A DNA stretch of 64,000 bases from Sinonovacula constricta (GCA_007844125.1 CM017556.1:18282017-18346016), one strand, 5' to 3'. Numbered from the stretch's first letter, positions 34,562 through 47,123 are shown. Notes: generated from the sequence alone by a model not told the origin. Translations and numbers: made by a program.

Positions 34562-37081
34562 TCATTGGAAAGTGAAAGTGGAAATTGAATATTTTAGATG
34601 ATTGGTGGGAAAAGGGCCCTTGATTCAGCTCTATGCCCGCAATGGTTTACATCAGCCCTACAAAACCTACAACTTCAACCACCAGAAGTATGTCCATATC
34701 AGTCGCCAAACGATCTTAAAAAATCCCATTCAACATCGTTAAGTTTCACTATCAACCATTTGACAAAGTTTGGCGTGCGTATAAATTGTATGATCATTGA
34801 TGTCACATAATAAATTTCCTTGCAGAGTTGTCATTCGTAGCCTTCACCCAAGGGCATCAAACACGTGGGTATAAACATCAATACAATAGTAGATTATTTA
34901 CTAGAATTTTTACATGAAAAAATGCCAATTAATCGTTTTATTTTCAAAATGCGTTTTTTTTTTTTTATCACTTCTATTTTTACTGAGGCAAGTATTTCTG
35001 GTTGCCTCAGTATGGCTACAGGCCTGATAAATGAAATAGAATGTTCATTTGAGATCATTTGAAATATATGACAGAAGAAGATGTATATTGTAATAGTGCC
35101 ATAATTTTGTCACTGTGACATATTCCAAAACAAAGAAAATGAAATGTTCCAAGTCATCCTTTATAGAGAATTGCACTCATCAGCTCTTGATGTATTGTGC
35201 AATCTTTGTTTTTCTTGTGTGACTTACAAATACCCTAGTGCATGTACCAAGTTATAAATTGAACACTACTGCTATATATATAGTGCCAGTGTAGTTTCTC
35301 TCCAGAGGGATGCATTCTTCTCACTTAAATTAGAACCACTAGTGAAGTTGCTGAAACACCCAATTTAAATGCATTGTTCTTACACCTAACTTGTTAACAA
35401 GAATCGTTCAGTGCACATTTGTTTCTGTTTAAAGTGCAGGATCCAAGCTGAAAACAAATGAAACATGTCAATGTTGTTTGTCACATGTGAAAAATGTAAA
35501 ACATTTATCACGCATTCTTAACTTAAATCGTTTTTGTATAAGAAACCCAAAAGATCTAGCAATACAATTTTATGTTGACAAAACTGAAATTGCATGTTCT
35601 AAAGAAGTATAAATTTGCACTCATCCTGAATGTGTTTGAATAATTTGTTTGCAAAAATAAATTGTAACTTACTATATTAGATCTATGTCTTCAATTCAGT
35701 ACTGCCACATGCTCAAGTTTTATGAGGATCAAACACTTTGAAAGGTTTCAATCTAGGCTCGTATAAAAGTAAACCCTCAGGTGATGTTTATGTTTCAAGG
35801 TTTTGTCCATGGCAGCTTGCACACTGCTATATAACAACTGTTTGTATACAAGAACTATTGTTTTCTATAGCTGTTACAGTTTTAATGTGTGTGTCTTTAA
35901 CTGTTTTTTTGCTGTGTTTAAAGTTAATCTCTTGTCTAAAGCACTCACAAAAAGTCTTATTTCTGTCATAATTATGTTCTTATTAATGTACGTGTTTTCA
36001 GAGTGTGTTTTGTAACACTAATATTATCCATGATGGTCAAATTTTATACATCGTTGGACACCCACGACCTTTCCATTTCGTTACTCTCCATTCACTGCTT
36101 GTGGGATATTTAGTTCACTTTTTGCCATTTCTGGTAATGATATTTCATCGGTCGCTTCATAATCTGATGAAGATTTCAGTCCAATAATAAAGCTTTTTTC
36201 GATTATGGCACTGGCCATAGACATTGTTATACTTCTAGTTTCCACGCTGAAGAGTATGAATTTCATAAGCAGTATTATGATTGGCTAATTCTTGTTCTAT
36301 TCATTTCGATAAGACAACAGAAAATTTACCAATAAACCCTTGGACGATGAATGTCATAAAACGGAATAGTGGAACGTGGGTATCCGATGATGAATTTTAT
36401 CCAATATGGTTGCTCTTTTAGTATCTTCATTTTTTCAACAATTTGTACAAAATATTTTGTATAATAAAGAAAAAAGGACCAACATTTTATTGACTATCTA
36501 AAAGTATTCAAATGTTTATTCCTGTTATTTGTTATCTTTAAACATGCAGCTACCATTTAAAATGTGTGATATCTTGCTTATTTGTTTATTGTCAAAAGGT
36601 ACAGACATAATAAAGGGAATTGCATATTCAATCATACAGAATGTTTTTGCATTTAATCATTGAATCGTAATAGGCATCTAAGGATCTGCACATCTTGTTG
36701 TACAATTTTAGAATTGTTGATAAATTATTCATTTCATCCAGGGAGCATTCTTGTCATTTGTTATTTCATCGTTTTGATGAAACTAGAATATGATAGTATT
36801 TAATGGGTTCATCATGACAGATAAAGCCTTTAATTGGTCCATCATGACAGATAAAGTTTAACATATAAAGACTCAGTCTTCTGCTGAAAGATAAATCGGG
36901 AAATGGAATAAATATTTTAAAGTGATTTGAACATTCAATTAACTGATTATTTAGGACTCAGGAGCAAGTTTTTGTGGCTTTAAGCCATAAAAATAATAGT
37001 CATAAAAATAACACAGCCATAAAATAGAAATCTTCCATAATAATGATAATTCATCTGTAAAGTTCCAATAATAAGAAGCAG
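34562..37081. other. Unique AT-rich DNA with a small duplication
   Basis: A two-copy repeat 'atcatgacagataaag' lies at about 36802-36856 (35-bp period). Short frames (for example 35738-35971 and 34598-34810) carry no recognised domain. No gene supported. Confidence 0.5.
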
Positions 37082-40000
37082 TTTCTTGTACCTTTCTACA
37101 GCCCTAGTTGTTAATGTTTGTACCTTTCTACAGCCCTAGTTATACCCCCACCACAAAATGTGTGTGTGTGTGGGGGGGGGCTTTAATGGATTCGCTTTGT
37201 CCGTCGGTCTGTCGGTCGGTCCGTCCGTCTCCATTATCATGTTCGCTCTATAAATCCTATACCAATTGAAGGATTTTCTTCAAACTTGGCTGAAATGTTC
37301 ACCTCAACAAGGGGATGTGCAGAACCCATGTTGCCCATGTGTCAGCTCAAGGTCAAGTTCACAATTGAAGGTCAAATATCAAACAATCAAATATGAGACA
37401 TTATGTCGTGTCCGCTTTGTAAGTCCTACACTAATTGAAAGATTTTCTTTAATCTTGGCTCAAATGTTCACTTCAACAAGGGGATGTGCAGAACCCATGT
37501 TACTCTTTTGCCAGCTTAAGGTCAAGGTCACACTTGAAGGTCAAAAATTGACTTAGAAAATATTCTTAACTTTTAAGATGTACTTGAATATTTCTGAAAT
37601 TAGCACAGGTATTTGCTTGAAACTTAAAAGATAATTGGCGTATCACAAGTAAGATATGCAGGTCAAGTTTCATAACTCTGTATTGCATTTTGACAAAGTT
37701 ATGCCCCTTTTTAAGTCTTTACATTTACTTACAATCAAGTATTAGACAATATGTCAGGTCCGCTCTATAAATTCTATACTAATGAAAGGATTTTCTTCAA
37801 ACTTGACTCAAACATTCAGCCCAACTGGGAGAACCCATCTTACCCTTCTACCAGCTTTGTCAAGGACATTGGTGGGGGTATGAGTCGCATTCAGCAATAG
37901 TTCTAGTTGTTTATGTTTGTACCTTTCTACAGCCCTTGTTGTTAATGTTTGTACCTTTCTTCAGCCCCAGTTGTTAATGTTTGTACCTTTCTACAGCCCT
38001 TGTTGTTAATGTTTGTACCTTTCTACAGCCCAAGTTGTTAATGTTTGTTTCTTTCTACAGTCCTAGTTGTTAATGTTTGTACCTTTTGACAGCCCTAGAT
38101 GTTAATGTTTGTACCTTTCTACAGCCCAAGTTGTTAATGTTTTACTTTCTACAGTCCTAGTTGTTAATGTTTGTACCTTTCTACAGCCCTAGATGTTAAT
38201 GTTTGTACCTTTCTACAGCCCTAGATGTTAATGTTTGTACCTTTCTACAGCCCAAGTTGTTAATGTTTGTACCTTTCTACAGTCCTAGTTGTTAATGTTT
38301 GTACCTTTCTACAGTCCTAGTTGTTAATGTTTGTACCTTTCTACAGTCCTAGTTGTTAATGTTTGTACCTTTCTACAGTCCTAGTTGTTAATGTTTGTAC
38401 CTTTCTACAGCCCAAGTTGTTAATGTTTGTTTCTTTCTACAGTCCTAGTTGTTAATGTTTGTACCTTTTGACAACCCTAGATGTTAATGTTTGTACCTTT
38501 CTACAGCCCAAGTTGTTAATGTTTTACTTTCTACAGCCCTAGTTGTTAATGTTTGTACCTTTCTACAGCCCTAGTTGTTAATGTTTGTACCTTTCTACAG
38601 CCAAAGTTGTTAATGTTTGTTTCTTTCTACAGTCCTAGTTGTTAATGTTTGTACCTTTCTACAGCCCTAGATGTTAATGTTTGTACCTTTCTACAGTCCT
38701 AGTTGTTAATGTTTGTACCTTTCTACAGTCCTAGTTGTTAATGTTTGTACCTTTCTACAGCCCAAGTTGTTAATGTTTGTACCTTTCTACAGCCCTAGAT
38801 GTTAATGTTTGTACCTTTCTACAGTCCTAGTTGTTAATGTTTGTACCTTTCTACAGCCCTAGATGTTAATGTTTGTACCTTTCTACAGCCCAAGTTGTTA
38901 ATGTTTGTACCTTTCTTCAGCCCAAGTTGTTAATGTTTGTACCTTTCTACAGTCCTAGTTGTTAATGTTTGTACCTTTCTACAGTCCTAGTTGTTAATGT
39001 TTGTACCTTTCTACAGCCCAAGTTGTTAATGTTTGTACCTTTCTTCAGCCCCAGTTGTTAATGTTTGTACCTTTCTACAGCCCTTGTTGTTAATGTTTGT
39101 ACCTTTCTTCAGCCCCAGTTGTTAATGTTTGTACCTTTCTACAGCCCTTGTTGTTAATGTTTGTACCTTTCTACAGCCCTAGTTGTTAATGTTTGTACCT
39201 TTCGACAGTCCTAGTTGTTAATGTTTGTACCCTTCTACCATCCTAGTTGTTAATGTTTGTACCTTTCTACAGCCCTTGTTGTTAATGTTTGTACCTTTCT
39301 ACAGCCCAAGTTGTTAATGTTTGTACCTTTCTACAGCCCAAGTTGTTAATGTTTGTACCTTTTGACAGCCCTAGATGTTAATGTTTGTACCTTTCTACAG
39401 CCCAAGTTGTTAATGTTTTACTTTCTACAGTCCTAGTTGTTAATGTTTGTACCTTTCTACAGCCCTAGTTGTTAATGTTTGTACCTTTCTACAGCCCTAG
39501 TTGTTAATGTTTGTACCTTTCTACAGTCCTAGTTGTTAATGTTTGTACCTTTCTACAGTCCTAGTTGTTAATGTTTGTACCTTTCTACAGTCCTAGTTGT
39601 TAATGTTTGTACCTTTCTACAGTCCTAGTTGTTAATGTTTGTACCTTTCTACAGCCCAAGTTGTTAATGTTTGTTTCTTTCTACAGTCCTAGTTGTTAAT
39701 GTTTGTACCTTTTGACAGCCCTAGATGTTAATGTTTGTACCTTTCTACAGCCCAAGTTGTTAATGTTTTACTTTCTACAGTCCTAGTTGTTAATGTTTGT
39801 ACTTTTCTACAGCCCTAGTTGTTAATGTTTGTACCTTTCTACAGCCGAAGTTGTTAATGTTTGTTTCTTTCTACAGTCCTAGTTGTTAATGTTTGTACCT
39901 TTCTACAGCCCTAGATGTTAATGTTTGTACCTTTCTACAGTCCTAGTTGTTAATGTTTGTACCTTTCTACAGTCCTAGTTGTTAATGTTTGTACCTTTCT

Positions 40001-40758
40001 ACAGTCCTAGTTGTTAATGTTTGTACCTTTCTACAGTCCTAGTTGTTAATGTTTGTACCTTTCTACAGCCCTAGATGTTAATGTTTGTACCTTTCTACAG
40101 CCCTAGTTGTTAATGTTTGTACCTTTCTACAGCCGAAGTTGTTAATGTTTGTACCTTTCTACAGCCGAAGTTGTTAATGTTTGTTTCTTTCTACAGCCCT
40201 AGTTGTTAATGTTTGTACCCTTCTACCATCCTAGTTGTTAATGTTTGTACCCTTCTACAGTCCAAGTTGTTAATGTTTGTACCTTTCTACAGCCCTAGTT
40301 GTTAATGTTTGTACCTTTCTACAGTCCTAGTTGTTAATGTTTGTACCTTTCTACAGCCCTAGTTGTTAATGTTTGTACCCTTCTACCATCCTAGTTGTTA
40401 ATGTTTGTACCTTTCTACAGTCCAAGTTGTTAATGTTTGTACCTTTCTACAGCCCTTGTTGTTAATGTTTGTACCTTTCTACAGCCCTAGATGTTAATGT
40501 TTGTACCTTTCTACAGCCCAAGTTGTTAATGTTTGTACCTTTCTATAGCCCTAGTTGTTAATGTTTGTTTCTTTCTACAGTCCTAGTTGTTAATGTTTGT
40601 ACCCTTCTACCATCCTAGTTGTTAATGTTTGTACCCTTCTACCATCCTAGTTGTTAATGTTTGTACCTTTCTACAGCCCTAGTTGTTAATGTTTGTACCT
40701 TTCTACAGCCCTAGTTGTTAATGTTTGTACCTTTCTACAGCCCTAGTTGCTAATGTTT
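37082..40758. repeat. Large minisatellite, 32-bp unit, about 90 copies, interrupted once
   Basis: Units of 'ttgttaatgtttgtaccttt' plus 'ctacagtcctag' repeat every 32 bp from 37905 to 40758, with one to two units at 37082-37140 left of the inserted element. Variants: 'cccaag', 'ccctagat', 'tttgacag', 'gttttacttt', 'ttcttt'. The combination 'accttttgac' followed by 'gttttactttctacag' recurs at 38081, 38463, 39357 and 39707, showing higher-order blocks. Every unit contains 'tttctacag', resembling a 3' splice site on the plus strand. Confidence 0.97.
37142..37881. mobile_element. Non-autonomous inverted-repeat element inside the array
   Basis: Ends atacccccacca (37142-37153) and tggtgggggtat (37870-37881) are perfect inverted repeats. 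'gagtcgcattcagcaata' follows on the right and may be part of the true end, so the left end could be shortened. Inside are three diverged segments with 'ttcgctctataaatcctata'-type starts (about 37243, 37411, 37759), a 'gtgtgtgtgtgt' plus G8-type run near 37159-37180, and 'aaggtcaaggtcacac' motifs. No transposase seen. The style is familiar from bivalve repeats. A 96-codon frame at 37266-37556 lies within it. Confidence 0.8.
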
Positions 40759-41999
40759 CCCCATGGGATGGTAAAATATAAAACAATGGTAATTATGTTC
40801 CATTAACATATATTAAGAAAATTCAGAGGCAAAGATGTATCACAAATTCCTGTGTGGTTTGATCACAATAAAAGTCAAACACAGCTGTTCCAGTCTGTTC
40901 TGAGACAGATTTTTTCGAAAACACAGCTATAAAGCCTCAACATCTATTGTTGAAGCTGCCTCATTCTGGCCCTGAGGCTTACATTTGACAGGTTTCTATA
41001 TACCGTGCCAGGCATAAGAAGTTTCATGTCCCAGTAGACTTTAATAATCGTTGTGCCATTGTGGGGTGACACTGCGAAGACATCACAGAGATATCATAAG
41101 ACGTCAAGTGTCAGAAAACTGTCAGCATTGCTGCTATCTTGGGAGTGTCAGATGCTGAAAACATGACCCAGTAAAACTTATTGATCCTTCATCATGAAGC
41201 ATAAATATATGCCGGTGGAATTTTTTTTTATTAAAGAAATTAAAATTGAATGTGTTTACTTAACCATGATATTGGTATAAGTGTTTCTTTTGAAACAAGA
41301 ACCTTTCAGTCCCTTTGTAAAAACAACCCCTACTTGTTTGTTATTTTGCCATAATGGTGTATCCCTTAAAAAAGAAAAGCAACCTACAATTAAGGGCCTG
41401 AGACATTTTAAAATGCTCTGAGCTTAGATTATGTGAATATTGCAACTGTAATGTTTAAAACATGTACACATTCAATTTTATTAGTATTGTTATAACTTTA
41501 TGTTATTTTTTATATTTCTATTCTATTAATAACATTTAACACAATAACCCAATGTAGATCCTGGTCTTGAAATACAATGTTTTCTCCAGCTGACAAAACC
41601 TAGTTTGGTCTGACTGACCCAGAGCTTGAGGCACTGTGTTCAATCTGTAACAAGCAGGTAATCTTGCCATCGTCTGGGGAGGAAGGGACGATGCCGACTT
41701 ATGTTCAGTCGCTGATTTTGCTGCTGCCATAATCTATGTCCGGAGGTAATACAGCAACAGACAGGTCTCAGCGAGAACATTGATTAAGACCTTTGACTTG
41801 ATCCAGAAGTTTGAGCCCACAACCAGGGAAAACCAACTTATAATTTCTCGGCCTCTAACCACACTGGTCACAGTCGTGATTGGAATGAAAACTAAATCAG
41901 CAGACTTGCTATTCTTTTGGTTTCTTTCTCTGACAGTGACCATTATGGTGCCCACATTTTTTATTGTCACTGCTCAGGAGAGTTGTGCCTCTTAAAGAA
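40759..41999. other. Unique DNA, slightly less AT-rich near 41.6 kb
   Basis: Minus-strand frames at 41536-41730 (64 codons) and 41734-41970 (78 codons), and a plus-strand frame at 41780-41995, were considered. None shows a recognised domain or splice context that I can defend. Confidence 0.4.
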
Positions 42000-42270
42000 T
42001 TACATTTTTATTGAGACAGTAATGCAGAAGACAATAACAAGATTTTATAACTGTTTGGCAAGTTCATTTACGAAAGAAAGACAACACAGTGTATGCTGAT
42101 GTTGACAGAGCTAGTTTTAATTATTTTAAGACTTCATTAATGTAGCAGCAATAACAAGAATTTGCAGCTATTGCGTGAGGTCTAACATGTATTTCAAGAA
42201 AAGGATCAAGTTTGCCGAAGTTAGCATGCAGCATGCAATTACAAAAAGATGTAGCATACAACAGGCAATA
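42000..42270 (+). repeat. Old dispersed repeat, copy B (partner near 9110)
   Basis: 'aacaagaatttgcagctatt', 'gtatttcaagaaaagga' and 'gcagaagacaataacaagat' correspond to segments at 9140-9365. Diverged, with internal duplications. Confidence 0.6.
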
Positions 42271-43080
42271 AAACAAAATAGCTGAGAGTTTGGTTCCTAG
42301 CATACTCCTTGCTATAAGCGCATGCTCTCTGCAGCACCTTGGATGTCACACTTAGAGTAGTCTTTCTTGTATGCACTATGTTAGAATTGTGCACAGAGTT
42401 ATAATGGTATACAGGAAGATTCATACCTACCATTTTTTGTTGACAATCTCCTCAGGACAAAAAGTAGTTCTACGTACAAAAAGTAGTTCTACATAGTTCC
42501 TTGACCTGATGTGGTATGATTAGCCGCTTCACTCAGTCTAAATCCTACAGCAGAACAAACTGATTAAATTTGTACGTAATTACTCACAGCCTGTTGTACA
42601 CATATTAATTTACTGCTCTTGCTGATGTAGTTTTTGTTGTGGACCAGTTTTGCATACATTCAAAGATACACCCAAATAGCGCCTAAGTAAAAGTTATGAA
42701 ATCTTAGTTAGACAATGTTCAAGAACATGCTCTGAGAAATAAAAAATGCTCCTGAATGCCATTGATGTATTTTAGAGGGTCTTTAACACCTTCAAATATG
42801 TCTATAATAATAGTTCACTATGATAACAACTACCGTAATGCCCCTTTACGATTAATCTTTCTTTATACATTATATATGGATAAAGGAAATTATCCCTGTT
42901 GCCCCGAAAGTCTAGTTATGGTCTAGTAAAATCATAAAACCCAAAGATGTGATTGTAGACGCTGTTGTCTACAGCTGGCGCCCAATCTGTTGCTGGAGAC
43001 AGCCACACTTCCTGAGCAGACTGGGAACAGGAAATTTCCTCTGTACCTTCACCTGCCAAGCACAAATTGATCAGGTATAG
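42271..43080. other. Unique AT-rich DNA
   Basis: Includes a short duplication 'aaaaagtagttctac' at about 42459-42492 and a small stem 'tgtagac..gtctaca' near 42955. No gene supported. Confidence 0.5.
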
Positions 43081-43437
43081 AAAAATAGTGTAGGTCCAGA
43101 TTTGACAGTTCCCACTGCAAACTGTCATTTCAGGATCTTAAATGTTTGTTGACAAGTCTTTTCCATTTATTGTTGTTACTTATGCATCAAGTTACTAGCC
43201 AATAAGTATGAATATACATAAAGGTCAATATATATGAGGATATGATTTATTATTTATACATACTGTATTGTGGTAATATCTATTTCACCCTTTTCCCTTT
43301 CTTTTGCTCAAAGATGAATATAATGGTTCATAGTTGCAATGCTAGATACCCTTGAGATAAAAGTATATTCCTATTTGACAGCTCACAGTGCGAATGAGCT
43401 GGCTGATCTGGATCTATACTATTTGCCAGAAAACTCC
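43081..43437. mobile_element. Hairpin-element halves, about 260 bp apart
   Basis: Left-arm-like 'aaaaatagtgtaggtccaga' begins at 43081 and right-arm-like 'ggatctatactatttgcc' ends at 43437. Both match the hairpin family. Either one copy was stretched by an insertion or two half copies lie close together. Confidence 0.55.
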
Positions 43438-43906
43438 TCCTTTAACTATTTCTCTTGAACAAGTTTAGAGCTTGTATCTTGTAGAATTTTTCTTCTCATA
43501 TTTGTATGATTTATATAAACTAATGAAACTACCTTCCTTTTTTCTGCAGAATTTCCTGGGAGAAAAGTTGTTTTTGTGTGTGTAAATAAATGTGATTTAT
43601 CAGCATATTTTATTGCAAGAGTAGTCTTTGCTGATATTAAATGTACAAGCTAACGAGATCTTTTATGCTTTCATTAAGTTTTAAGCATCAAGTTTTTTTG
43701 TAACAAATAACACAACAACCTTGCAGCTATAACAATAAACATGCCTCAACACTAACAGCATAAAAACAACACTTCAAGTAAGGGATTTTCCTTAGGAATT
43801 TAGTGTTTGTTTAAGTATTTGATATTATATTGATGAATTCTTTTTCATTAACTCATGTGCGTAAAACATATCTTGACTTTTTCATTATTTTTTTTACTTG
43901 ATTCAT
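43438..43906. other. Unique AT-rich DNA, nothing recognised
   Basis: No gene or repeat recognised. Confidence 0.5.
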
Positions 43907-44209
43907 CGGACCTGGTAGTGCATTTGGTAGAGTGTTGGCTCCAGGTACAAGAGGTCCCGGGTTCGATCCCGGGCTAAGATATACCAAAGTTGTTAAAAAT
44001 GGCAATGGTATAGCTCCCATAGCAAATATAAGGGTAGTTCCATGACTGGTTGGCCCGGTGTCAGAATAATGTGACTGGGTGTGGTATCATGCCAGGTGTT
44101 CACGGCATGCTATACACAGTGAAGATAGCACTATATCTGCTTCATGTGGACACCATCTCCAGATAATTGAAATCTGTTTGTGGGACAATAAACCCAACGA
44201 ACATAAACA
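43907..44209 (+). mobile_element. tRNA-derived SINE, family 1
   Basis: Head 'cggacctggtagtgcatttg', B box 'gggttcgatcccggg', middle 'gactggttggcccggtgtca', and end 'aaacccaacgaacataaaca'. The segment after 'gctccc' is shortened relative to the 30363 copy. Possible short flank repeat tttactt (43893-43899 and 44210-44216). Confidence 0.9.
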
Positions 44210-44949
44210 TTTACTTTAGTCAGTTCATTTTATATAAAAGTGATTTTAAAAAATATGTACCCGCACATCTACTTGTTTTGTTTGCTTAAGACCCTTTATG
44301 AGCTGTGATTAGCTTGTGTGTGATAAGTACTCCACAGTCCATCTAGCAAAGTGTTGAGGTTTAGTTCCTGACTAGGAAAAACTGTTTACTTTACTTCATT
44401 GCCTTAATTATAATAAAGGAAAAAGTTAAACAAAAACTTTATTACTTGGTAAATGTTGTAATTCTTTGCTGACAATCTTAATGTTTCCATATATAGGTAA
44501 GTATCAATTTGCATATTGACCAAATTGCAAATACTTGACATTGTCATTGACAAAACACAAAAATACTTTTTGAAATAACGTTAATGTTTTAACATTATCG
44601 ACTATTATTTGATATGTTTTCTATCTTCTTTCTACTTAATTTCGAATCACCCTTTTCCAGTGTTGTTGAAATAAGTAATAAAGAGGGACAACTCTGTCAT
44701 CTTTTTTCTTTCATTATTATTTAAAATTTACAGGAGTTTTCTCCCTTGAGCAATTCTTACGTTTATTACTTCAGTACATTATGCTGATTAGAAATCAGTC
44801 CTGTGATAGTTTGGGGGTGATTTTCCCCAGATGCTCACAATGTTTTGCTGTTTAAATTGCCTTGCCCTTTAGGCTAATGTTATGATTAAATGGTCACTTG
44901 GAATTATTATGGCATGTTATGACTCAACAGATCTGCCCTCTTACTATTG
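44210..44949. other. Unique AT-rich DNA
   Basis: A weak B-box-like 'ggtttagttcctgac' near 44360 may be a decayed tRNA-type relic. Nothing else recognised. Confidence 0.4.
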
Positions 44950-45398
44950 TTTATCACATGGTTGTAAATTAAATGTGGCTATTTTTTATCACATGGTTGT
45001 AAATTAAATGTGGCTATTTTTTATCACATGGTTGTAAATTAAATGTGGCTATTTTTTATCACATGGTTGTAAATTAAATGTGGCTATTTTTTATCACATG
45101 GTTGTAAATTAAATGTGGCTATTTTTTATCACATGGTTGTAAATTAAATGTGGCTATTTTTTATCACATGGTTGTAAATTAAATGTGGCTATTTTTTATC
45201 ACATGGTTGTAAATTAAATGTGGCTATTTTTTATCACATGGTTGTAAATTAAATGTGGCTATTTTTTATCACATGGTTGTAAATTAAATGTGGCTATTTT
45301 TTATCACATGGTTGTAAATTAAATGTGGCTATTTTTTATCACATGGTTGTAAATTAAATGTGGCTATTTTTCATCACATGGTTGTAAACTAAATGTGG
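44950..45398. repeat. Near-perfect minisatellite, 35-bp unit, about 12.8 copies
   Basis: 'ttatcacatggttgtaaatt' plus 'aaatgtggctatttt' repeats every 35 bp, with essentially no change until the last unit ('ttcatcac', 'gtaaact'). This is the most homogeneous array in the window, implying very recent expansion or possibly assembly-sensitive copy number. Confidence 0.98.
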
Positions 45399-47115
45399 AA
45401 ACTACTGCATACTGGAAGACAATGGCAAAACAAGAATAGCATTGATTCATAGCAAGAAAAGTTTTGATGTAAAGTAAGAAAAACATTGATGCACAGCATC
45501 AAAGGTTGTAATAAGACAACAAGATTCATTATTTGATGCCCAACAGCAATCAATCCACTAAGTTATTTGAGTTAAAGTGAGAGTTAAAGCGTAGACACCA
45601 ATAACATTTTGAGAACAGGGCTAACTGAAATATACAGTAAAAAAAAAGAAAGCATAGGATAATGTCAAGATCTGTGACAAATTATTTGGCTGAGTTTCAA
45701 CAAAACTGATGGACTGATCAGCTTTTAGATAGTACTGATCCTTTAAATATTTGAACGTCACTCAGACCAAAGGGCCAGCATTCCGGTCTAATCCTGTACA
45801 GCTACAATATTGCGGTTTGCATGTATATCGTCTGAGACTGGAATAAAAGAAATCACGGGTTGGGAAGAGAAGATAATGATCCATTCATTAGTCAAGATGC
45901 CAGTTGTTGCTAAACATTGTCTTTACATTTAATTTTAACTCAAATCTCAGTCTGAACACGCTAATATTTTGACTGATTGTGGCTGGGAAAGAAAGGTCAC
46001 AACTGATCTATCAAGGAGTTGGCCATTAGTTTGGTCTGGCAATGGTCCTACTAATCACAGACATTGTAAATTGTAATCTTGCATTATGATTTAATCAGTA
46101 CTTTGCACAGGTTGCATGTTTGAGTCCCATTAGGGAAGAAAGTAGAAAGGGTAAGCATGTTAGAAAAATATCCCCATACCATCATGACAGGATGCAGCCA
46201 GCTGGACCAATCAAGACTTTTATCACTCTACTATTGATTCTGTCAGTTGATTTTCAACTGAAGCAATTTATCCTTAATTACTGATGCATCCACTGCTTTA
46301 GTTGAAGAAATTATGTCACTGAGTTTGTAAAACTGGCACCATTTTTGCTGGATATTTTTTTAATGAATCAATAATTCCTCTGACTCATTTAATCGTTCAG
46401 TGACAAAAAATCCAACCCAATTGATTTTAAAGTCTATGCTCTTATGCTTGCACAAAATTGGATAGGCAGGTCAAAATCTTAATGAATGAACAGTTTGAAT
46501 TATCTGTGTATCTTAATTTTGTCTCTACATTTCTTTTATATTTACTACCACCTTGTGTATCTAAAAAAAAAAAAAATGTTTATTTACTGCCAACTTTGCC
46601 ATATAATACACATTGCAAATCTCAGATAACCGGCATTTTGTAAAAATAAACAAAAAGTTTAATAACCACCAAATAAATAGAAAAACAACATTGATTGTCA
46701 TATTTATTGCTTGTTGTATATGCTATATAGTGAACCAGTAGAGGAGTCATCCTACAATGCCACAATTGTTACAAAACCTTGTTGAACATAAAGATGTCAG
46801 ATACTTGGGTTCTGTCAATCAACTTGCAGAGTCCTCCTGGGTCACGTGACGTCCTTCTGGTAGTTAGACCTGGAGTTGTATACGTAAATAATCTTTAGTT
46901 ATTTTATGTAGATTATGTGTTTTTTTAATGAAACTAAAAAATAATATAAATATATATTATACTTTTTTTTAGTTTCATTACATAAAGTTTTTTTTTGACT
47001 GAAGGAAATTACAAAGTTTAAATCAGAAATAAATATAACTAAGATCTTTTATGAGTATCATTCTAGTGCTTAGAATAGGCCTTTATAGGCTGGTGTGTAG
47101 AAAATAGTTCTTTTT
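45399..47115. other. Unique AT-rich DNA with a long hairpin
   Basis: No gene recognised. A B-box-like 'gtttgagtcccattaggg' near 46110 may be the remnant of a family 2 SINE. The hairpin at 46926-46980 is listed separately. Confidence 0.45.
46926..46980. other. Perfect 16-bp inverted repeat (AT-rich hairpin)
   Basis: taatgaaactaaaaaa (46926-46941) and ttttttagtttcatta (46965-46980) are exact reverse complements around a 23-bp AT loop. It may be a cruciform-prone site or a tiny MITE core. Confidence 0.85.
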
Positions 47116-47123
47116 AACTTCTC

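Noticed and set aside
41536..41730. Minus-strand exon with a Met start
   Set aside because: The peptide looks protein-like but has no recognised domain, no conserved splice context and no partner exon nearby.
46090..46150. Another family 2 SINE
   Set aside because: Only a B-box-like stretch is recognisable. Body and ends are absent, so it was kept as a note only.
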